Source: Massilia sp. UBA2604 | GTDB taxonomy: Bacteria; Pseudomonadota; Gammaproteobacteria; Burkholderiales; Burkholderiaceae_D | Reading direction: 5' to 3' | Assembly: GCA_002339265.1 (NCBI GenBank) | Contig: DDKG01000135.1 | Location: 1-28,972, forward strand | DNA length: 28,972 nt | Part shown: positions 24,315-28,972 of the stretch, in pieces | How the letters are laid out: each line of letters starts with the position of its first letter | Numbering within the stretch: position 1 is the stretch's first letter | Made by a program: the position numbers and the translations under genes | Notes under the pieces: generated by a model | Told to the model about the DNA's origin: nothing | The model's database searches: none | Seen by the model: the letters and a program-made list of their open reading frames with translations, nothing else

Positions 24315-27314
24315 TTAGAACGAGACGCCGAGACGCACGCTGTAGCGCGGCCCCGTCACGAACCACGCGCGTCCCTTGTCGCCGACGTGGTGGGTCATGA
24401 TCTGCTTGTACTTCGCATCGGTCAGGTTCTGGGCCTGGAAGTCGATGCGGTAGTTGTCGTTGAACTTGTAGCTGACGCCGCCGTCGAGCTGGCCGTAGTC
24501 GTCGGCCCAGAGCGGCAAGCCCCAGGCGACCACGTTCTGGCCAAAGGTTGGGCTGTCCGGATTGGTGTCGACGCCGTTGGTGCCGTTGGTGCCGTTGTTG
24601 TTGTTGCCCAGCAGGCTCTTGGAACGCCAGCTCCACGCCAGGCGCGCCGACCACGGGCCGCGGTCGTACAGCAACGCCAGGTTATAGGAGTTGCGCGACA
24701 TGTATTCCAGCGGCAGGTCGCCGAAGGTGCGGCCGTCGGTGTCGCAGCCATTCAGGTTCAGGTTCAGGTTGGCCGCGTTGTTGCCGGCGCCGCACCAGGG
24801 CGAGAACACCGGGCTGTACAGGTCGCGCTTGGTCTTGACGTGGGTGTAGTTGGCCTGCACCCCGAAGCCGGCCAGCCAGCCGGGCAGGCGGTCGAAGTAC
24901 TGCTGATAGGCGATTTCGACGCCGCGCGCGCTGCCGCGCGCGCCGTTCACCGGTGTAGACACATTGAAATCGATTACACGTCCCGCCGAGTCGGTCAGCT
25001 GGTAGAACGAGCTCTGCTTGATGATGATGTCGCGCAGGCGCTTGTCGAACAGGCCGACGGTCAGCGAACCCGCCTTGTCGAAATACCATTCGGCGGTCAG
25101 GTCGATATTGCGCGACGTGACCGGACGCAGCAAGGCGTTGCCCTTGGCTTCGCCGGTATGTCCGACCGAAGTAACGTTGGTGACCTGCTCGGCGCCGTTG
25201 CCCGTGGTGGTGCTGGTCACGTTCTGGCTCAGAATGGTGTAAGCCTGCAGCTGGTCGAAGTTTGGGCGCGACATGCCCTTGCCGATGGCGAAGCGGAACT
25301 GCAATTCGTCGCTGGCCTTCAGGCGCAGGTTCAGGCTCGGCAGCCAGTTGTGATAGCTGTTCCTGTAGTCGTCGCGGCCGGCGAATGGCGCGATGACCGG
25401 CACCGGCAGGCCGGTGGTGCCGCCCGGCGGGACCACGAAGGTCGAGTTGTACACCGTGTAGCCATACGAATCCGAATCGGTCTTCACGTAGCGCAGGCCG
25501 ACATTGCCGTCGATCGGGAAGCGCAGGTCATCGAAGGCGAAGCGCAACTGGCTATAGATCGCCTTGGTCTTCTCGGACTGCTCGTTGTCGCCCGACGGAT
25601 TCGCTTCGCCGAAGGCCGCAGGGGTCCACGGGGTGCAGGTATTGCCCGCTTCGGCGCACAGGATGTCATGGAAGCTGTGCAGCTGGCTGTAGCTGGCCGG
25701 GAAGCCGGCGGTGACCGACGCGGCCGGGAAGATGATCGCCGGTACGCTGGCGTCGCCGTTGAAGAAGTTGGGGAAGTGATTGACCGTGGTCGGGGCCTGG
25801 AAGCGCGGGTCGCTCAGGTAGGCCAGGTTGTTGATCTGCCACGGCATCATCCAGCGCTGCGAGATGCCCACCCAGTGGTAGTCGGGGTTGGACACGATGG
25901 TCTTGGAGTCGCGGTCCGTGAAGCGTACGCCGATCCTCAGGTCGCGCAGGACCGGGTGATCGAAGTCGTACTTGACGTCGCCCTTCCACGCCTTCTGCTC
26001 CGCCACGCTACGGTCCAGGTGTTCTTGCGAGAAGGCCCAGAAGAAGTTATTCGGGTCGCTCATCGCCGCCGCATTGGCGGGGCTGAAGGTGATGCGCGGC
26101 AGCGGGCCGCTGACGTCGAGGTTCAGCTCCGGCATCAGGGTGCCGAGGGCCACCGTCGAATCGAAGCCTTCCGAGCGCGCCTTCACGTGCTGGAAGTCGG
26201 AGGTGAAGGTCCAGTTGTTCGCCGGCTTCCATTCGATGTTCCAGGCGATATCCGTGGTGACCGAGTCGCGGGTCGCGGTGCGGGCATTGTTGGCGTACTC
26301 GATGCTGCCCGCGGTCGGATTGGTGATGGTGCCGCTCAGGAAGGCGCCGTTGGCGTCATACACGCCGTTCGTCACGCGCAGGTTGGTTGGCGTGCCTTCG
26401 GCCGAGAACAGGGCGTTCTCGTCCCAGCGCATATCGTATTTGGAGCGGAACCAGGTCAGGTGGCTCTTGAGCGTATTGTCCTTCTTCCACTGGAGCGCGC
26501 CATACGTGCCCTGGCGCTTGCGGTCGAAGTCCAGTGTGCGCCACTGCGCGCCTTTCGGGATCCACACGGTGCGGTCCGGCTCGGCGCCCGCCACCGGATA
26601 GTACGGTTCGACCTGGAAGGCGTCGGTGCGGGTGACGCTGCGTGAGCTGGCGAAGTTGACCAGGGCGCCGATTTCGCCGATGCCGGTCTGCCAGCGGTTC
26701 GAATACAGGATCGAGCCGGCCGGCCGGGCCTTGCCTTTCTTGAGTTCCGAATACGTCCCCTCAATGCTGCCGGAGATGCGTTGGCCCTTGATGTCGAAGG
26801 GAAGCGCAGTGCGCAGGTTGACCAGGCCCGAGATGCCGCCTTCGATCTGCTCGGCCGATGGGTTCTTGTAGACGTCCACGCCGGCCATCAGCTCGGGCGG
26901 CACGTCCTCGAAATTGAGCGCGCGGCCGCCGGTGGACGAGAAGGAATCGCGACCATTGAGCTCGGAGCGAACCCAGCTCAGGCCGCGGATTGACACGCCC
27001 GAGCCTTCGACCGAGAAGTGCTCGGGGTCGGCGCGCGACATGGTGCGGTCGATGGTCACGCCCGGCACCCGCTGCAGCACTTCGGTAATGGATTTGTCGG
27101 GCAGCTTGCCGATGTCTTCGGCGACGATCGAATCGACCACTTCGTCCGAGTTCTTCTTGAGTTGCTGGGCGCTGTCGAGGGCGGCGCGCTGGCCGGTGAC
27201 CGTGACCACCTGGGTGGCGCCAGGGGCGGGGGCGGTCTCTTGCGCGAAGGCTGCGGACAACCAGCACAGGTGTGCGACGCCCACGGCAATGGCCGACTTG
27301 TTCAACTGTCTCAT
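24315..27314 (-). CDS. TonB-dependent outer-membrane receptor for oligosaccharides
   Basis: This 999-residue protein is a TonB-dependent receptor of the proteobacterial carbohydrate type (TonB-Xanth-Caul-like). It has a signal peptide to about Ala24, a TonB-box-like VVTVTGQR (36-43), a plug domain (about 55-170; DEVVDSIVAEDIGKLPDKSI, EVLQRVPGVTIDR, VSIRGL) and a long beta-barrel ending in RYSVRLGVSF with the terminal Phe needed for outer-membrane assembly. No SusD-like partner is encoded, as usual in Proteobacteria. As first gene of the operon that continues with the symporter, GH3, AraC-type regulator and GH39, it most likely imports xyloglucan oligosaccharides made by the secreted GH74. GGAG lies eight bases before the ATG. 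Near residues 902-912 an Asn/Gly/Thr repeat (NNNNGTNGTNG) is encoded by a short DNA tandem repeat. Substrate is inferred from context. Confidence 0.9.
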   Translation of the reverse strand: MRQLNKSAIAVGVAHLCWLSAAFAQETAPAPGATQVVTVTGQRAALDSAQQLKKNSDEVVDSIVAEDIGKLPDKSITEVLQRVPGVTIDRTMSRADPEHFSVEGSGVSIRGLSWVRSELNGRDSFSSTGGRALNFEDVPPELMAGVDVYKNPSAEQIEGGISGLVNLRTALPFDIKGQRISGSIEGTYSELKKGKARPAGSILYSNRWQTGIGEIGALVNFASSRSVTRTDAFQVEPYYPVAGAEPDRTVWIPKGAQWRTLDFDRKRQGTYGALQWKKDNTLKSHLTWFRSKYDMRWDENALFSAEGTPTNLRVTNGVYDANGAFLSGTITNPTAGSIEYANNARTATRDSVTTDIAWNIEWKPANNWTFTSDFQHVKARSEGFDSTVALGTLMPELNLDVSGPLPRITFSPANAAAMSDPNNFFWAFSQEHLDRSVAEQKAWKGDVKYDFDHPVLRDLRIGVRFTDRDSKTIVSNPDYHWVGISQRWMMPWQINNLAYLSDPRFQAPTTVNHFPNFFNGDASVPAIIFPAASVTAGFPASYSQLHSFHDILCAEAGNTCTPWTPAAFGEANPSGDNEQSEKTKAIYSQLRFAFDDLRFPIDGNVGLRYVKTDSDSYGYTVYNSTFVVPPGGTTGLPVPVIAPFAGRDDYRNSYHNWLPSLNLRLKASDELQFRFAIGKGMSRPNFDQLQAYTILSQNVTSTTTGNGAEQVTNVTSVGHTGEAKGNALLRPVTSRNIDLTAEWYFDKAGSLTVGLFDKRLRDIIIKQSSFYQLTDSAGRVIDFNVSTPVNGARGSARGVEIAYQQYFDRLPGWLAGFGVQANYTHVKTKRDLYSPVFSPWCGAGNNAANLNLNLNGCDTDGRTFGDLPLEYMSRNSYNLALLYDRGPWSARLAWSWRSKSLLGNNNNGTNGTNGVDTNPDSPTFGQNVVAWGLPLWADDYGQLDGGVSYKFNDNYRIDFQAQNLTDAKYKQIMTHHVGDKGRAWFVTGPRYSVRLGVSF
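24573..24606 (-). repeat. Short tandem repeat inside the receptor gene
   Basis: GCCGTTGGT occurs twice in tandem (24573-24590), followed by GCCGTTGTT and further GTT units. In the receptor frame this encodes NNNNGTNGTNG, probably in an extracellular loop near the C-terminus. Unit lengths are multiples of three, so copy changes would keep the frame. Confidence 0.6.
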
Positions 27315-27418
27315 GTTGTGTCTCCGTCTTTGTTGTGAAGAACCCGTCTATGGGATTCTTTATTCAGGTCCTACCTGGGTAGCCGGCAGTCCGCAGGGAC
27401 GGCCGCATAACCTGTCAG

Positions 27419-27446
27419 TAAATATAACACCTAATGTTAGGCGCAA
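27419..27446 (-). promoter_or_regulatory. Candidate promoter P2 of the receptor operon
   Basis: On the minus strand TTGCGC, a 16-base spacer and TATTTA lie about 105 bases before the receptor start. The inverted repeat at 27425-27439 fills the spacer exactly, a classic position for a repressor site. Hexamers are only partial matches. Confidence 0.35.
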
Positions 27447-27449
27447 TCA
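27425..27449. promoter_or_regulatory. Composite operator shared with the GH74 promoter
   Basis: TAACACCTAATGTTA (27425-27439) is an inverted repeat with perfect 5-bp arms (TAACA/TGTTA). With the next bases it aligns with 3370-3394 upstream of GH74: both read TAAC, six bases, TGTTAG, a CGC core, AA and CAT, with a one-base shift in the middle. It lies over the candidate receptor promoter P2. Confidence 0.45.
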
Positions 27450-27475
27450 TTGCCTTTTTGCCCTCGTTGTAAATA

Positions 27476-27505
27476 TTTATAGGTATTGTTGCCATTTGGA
27501 TGAAA
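27476..27505 (-). promoter_or_regulatory. Candidate promoter P1 of the receptor operon
   Basis: On the minus strand a weak -35 (TTTCAT, 27500-27505), an 18-base spacer and TATAAA (27476-27481) lie in AT-rich sequence about 160 bases before the receptor start. The -35 overlaps the operator candidate at 27501-27514. Confidence 0.3.
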
Positions 27506-27514
27506 TCGTTATCA
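27501..27514. promoter_or_regulatory. LacI-type operator candidate 3, upstream of the receptor operon
   Basis: TGAAATCGTTATCA matches the palindrome TGATAACGTTATCA at 12 of 14 positions, with central CG. Its right half is identical to the reverse complement of the left half of 3367-3380 (CGTTATCA). It lies 187 bases upstream of the receptor start codon and overlaps a possible -35. Confidence 0.45.
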
Positions 27515-27540
27515 TGGCGTCGCTTTTTTGCATCACTGCC

Positions 27541-28075
27541 GGGCCGAACGTGGAACTGCATGGGGCGCCGACTGCCTGAAAAGCGACAGGCCGGCGTTTG
27601 CCGCCGGCACCTTGCCGGTGCTGCTGCCGCAGTTTCGCAATGCCGAGCTGGCGTTGCGCAAGGGGCGGGCGCCGTTGGTCAACGGCGCTGCCGATTTCAG
27701 CGGCAAGGTCGCCGGCCCCGGGCAATGCCCAACCGGGCGATAAGCCGTGACATCGCCGCGATACGCTGTCGGGCACCCTGTCGCTGAACCAGGAAGAGGC
27801 GTTCACCGAGGCCGTCAACGGCCGGCTCGACGGTCCAGGTCAGCGCTTGCGCCCTGATGAAAGGCAGCACGCTGCGGCGCATGGAAGAGGAGGGCTGGCG
27901 CCTGGGCAAGACCCGCCTGCTCAACGTGGAGGAGAAGAAGGCGCCGGCAGCCGTGGGGCGAACGGAGGGGCGACCGGAGGCGGCGGCGCTGTCCCCCGGC
28001 GCGGCGGACGCGCGGGCAAAGCACTGGCGGGGAAACGTCTTTACATTGACGGGCCATCGCGGAGCTTAGCACGAC
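27541..28075. other. Gene-poor stretch, possible decayed coding sequence
   Basis: About 535 bases hold only short overlapping frames and no gene I can support. Some pieces look protein-like in successive frames: SDRPAFAAGTLPVLLPQFRNAELALR (in part, near 27585-27660), TLSLNQEEAFTEAVNGRLDG (near 27775-27835) and LMKGSTLRRMEEEGWRLG (near 27855-27910). None has a convincing start, ribosome site or recognised family. The codon-like GC pattern with frame changes suggests remnants of one or more genes, but chance frames in GC-rich DNA would look similar. Confidence 0.4.
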
Positions 28076-28138
28076 AATTGCGGTTCAATTCTCACTTAAT
28101 GTCACGCAGAAATTGTATACATTGCGTAAAATACTTAT

Positions 28139-28166
28139 TTGTCGCGTGCATCAATTCATATATATT
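28139..28166 (+). promoter_or_regulatory. Candidate promoter of the small lipoprotein gene
   Basis: TTGTCG (28139-28144), a 16-base spacer and TATATT (28161-28166) lie in a markedly AT-rich segment (28075-28200) and would give a leader of about 26 bases before the ATG at 28199. Confidence 0.4.
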
Positions 28167-28198
28167 CCCGATATATCTCACAGTCAACGGATATTGCA

Positions 28199-28552
28199 AT
28201 GCAACATAACCCGTATTTCAAGAATCGCATCCTGCTGAGCGCCGGCGTGTTGGCCGCGGCGCTGGCCCTGTCCGCCTGCGGCAAGAAGGCGGACGTCGAG
28301 GCATCGCCGGCGCCGACCGATCCGGCCTCGCCGGCGGCGGTCGCCACGCAGAATCCCGATCCGCACGCCGCCATCGTGGCCGAGCCGGCTACCTCGCCGG
28401 ACACGGTCCCGGGCACCGGCCCGGCCGAAGGCGGGACGGCGATCGGCGGCGTGGTCGCCGGCCAGGATGCAGAGAAGCCCCGCGATAGCGGCGCTTCGGA
28501 ACCGACCGGTGGCGATGGCGCCACCCAGGCAACGACGCCACCGGCCAAGTAA
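28199..28552 (+). CDS. Small Pro/Ala/Thr-rich lipoprotein, unknown function
   Basis: This 117-residue protein has a lipoprotein signal: basic start (MQHNPYFKNR), hydrophobic core (ILLSAGVLAAALA) and lipobox LSAC followed by GKK. The mature part is low-complexity, rich in Pro, Ala, Thr, Gly and Asp, and looks like a flexible tether without a folded domain. The ATG at 28199 is chosen because the signal starts there; the frame is open upstream to 28139, but that stretch has non-coding AT-rich composition. The ribosome site is weak. It lies between the gene-poor stretch and the formate dehydrogenase gene, separated from the latter by a hairpin, so a functional link is uncertain. I recognise no family. 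Confidence 0.65.
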   Translation: MQHNPYFKNRILLSAGVLAAALALSACGKKADVEASPAPTDPASPAAVATQNPDPHAAIVAEPATSPDTVPGTGPAEGGTAIGGVVAGQDAEKPRDSGASEPTGGDGATQATTPPAK

Positions 28553-28617
28553 CACGACCGGCGACGTAGCAAGGCGCGCACGCCACTTCACGGTGGCAGC
28601 GTCGCGATTGGACCATA

Positions 28618-28648
28618 TGCCGGGGCATCGACCCCGGCACATCCTTTT
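28618..28648 (+). terminator. Terminator-like hairpin after the small lipoprotein
   Basis: TGCCGGGG and CCCCGGCA form a perfect 8-bp stem with a CATCGA loop; TTTT follows five bases later. The T-tract is short and offset. It separates the lipoprotein gene from formate dehydrogenase. Confidence 0.5.
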
Positions 28649-28685
28649 GCGGCGTGCGCAATCCATTACTAGTAGGAGATCCTAG

Positions 28686-28972
28686 ATGGGCATGAATCGT
28701 AGGCAGTTCCTCCGCGTAAGCGGTGCGGGACTGGCCGCGTCCACCATCGTCGCGCTCGGCTTTTCGCCGCTGCCGGCAATGGCCGAGACCCGGCACTATA
28801 AACTGGCGAAGGCCAAGGAGACGCGCAACACGTGTCCGTACTGCTCGGTGGGCTGCGGCCTGCTGATGTACAGCATCGGCGACGGCGCAAAGAACGTCAC
28901 CTCGGACATCATCCATATCGAAGGCGACCCGGACCATCCGGTGAACCGCGGCACCCTGTGCCCGAAAGGCGC
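28686..28972 (+). CDS. fdnG: Formate dehydrogenase-N/O alpha subunit, 5' part
   Basis: The first 95 codons of a molybdopterin oxidoreductase are present; the gene runs off the right edge. A twin-arginine signal (NRRQFLR, residues 4-10, then a hydrophobic stretch to AMA) indicates export of the folded, cofactor-loaded protein to the periplasm. The 4Fe-4S motif follows: Cys50-x2-Cys53-x3-Cys57 (NTCPYCSVGCGLLMYS) and Cys92 in GTLCPKG. The segments YCSVGCGLLMYSIGDGAKN and HIEGDPDHPV are very close to E. coli FdnG and FdoG, which cannot be told apart here. The enzyme oxidises formate and passes electrons to the quinone pool through beta and gamma subunits, expected downstream. AGGAG (28674-28678) is seven bases before the ATG. 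Whether the active site holds selenocysteine or cysteine lies outside the window. Confidence 0.88.
   Translation, partial: MGMNRRQFLRVSGAGLAASTIVALGFSPLPAMAETRHYKLAKAKETRNTCPYCSVGCGLLMYSIGDGAKNVTSDIIHIEGDPDHPVNRGTLCPKG

Noticed and set aside
24111..26645. Plus-strand open frame of 844 codons opposite the receptor gene.
   Set aside because: The receptor is certain, and the opposite frame shows no start signal or domain.
27847..28209. Short open frames in the gene-poor stretch as possible real genes.
   Set aside because: No ribosome site, no recognised family, and overlapping alternatives in several frames.
1..28972. CRISPR arrays, tRNA or rRNA genes, insertion sequences, prophage or attachment sites.
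   Set aside because: I saw no regularly spaced repeats, no cloverleaf-like segments, no transposase or integrase genes and no flanking target duplications.

Overview
The window is GC-rich, tightly packed Gram-negative DNA. The TonB-dependent receptor, the periplasmic glycoside hydrolases with Sec signals, the truncated RlmI-like gene and an FdnG-type formate dehydrogenase all fit a betaproteobacterium of the Burkholderiales. A soil or plant-associated Massilia/Duganella-like Oxalobacteraceae is my best guess; this is inference from protein style, as no rRNA or other marker gene is present.

Layout. (1) 2-1646 (+): the end of a xylose-type ABC transporter, xylG (partial) and xylH. (2) 1684-3264 (-): an alpha-ketoglutarate semialdehyde dehydrogenase, the last step of non-phosphorylative (Weimberg-type) pentose breakdown. 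(3) 3467-13715 (+): five exported carbohydrate-active enzymes in a row: GH74 endo-xyloglucanase, GH95 fucosidase, GH35 beta-galactosidase, GH31 alpha-xylosidase with a PA14 insert, and, after a strong hairpin, a CE2-type acetyl esterase. (4) 13768-17425: an unrelated island with a truncated RlmI-like gene, a 65-aa protein (-), an exported serine hydrolase, and a lipoprotein gene broken by a frameshift. (5) 27314-17430 (-): a second operon, read right to left: TonB-dependent receptor, sodium:solute symporter, GH3 beta-glucosidase, transmembrane AraC-type regulator, GH39 glycosidase. (6) 27315-28200: a long regulatory region followed by a gene-poor, probably decayed stretch. (7) 28199 to the end (+): a small lipoprotein and the start of formate dehydrogenase-N alpha subunit.

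Together, regions 1-3 and 5 look like one complete xyloglucan utilisation locus. GH74 would cut the polymer outside the cell. The receptor would bring oligosaccharides into the periplasm. CE2, GH95, GH35, GH31 and GH3 would strip acetyl, fucose, galactose, xylose and glucose in turn. The symporter and the XylFGH-type transporter would take up the sugars, and the dehydrogenase would feed pentose carbon into 2-oxoglutarate. The gene set extends the known GH31/GH35/GH95/receptor locus of Cellvibrio japonicus.

The most interesting unexplained signals are regulatory. LacI-type near-palindromes and a shared composite motif sit in front of both operons, although no LacI-family gene lies in the window. 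The regulator that is encoded is a two-membrane-helix AraC protein whose stop codon overlaps the GH39 start codon.
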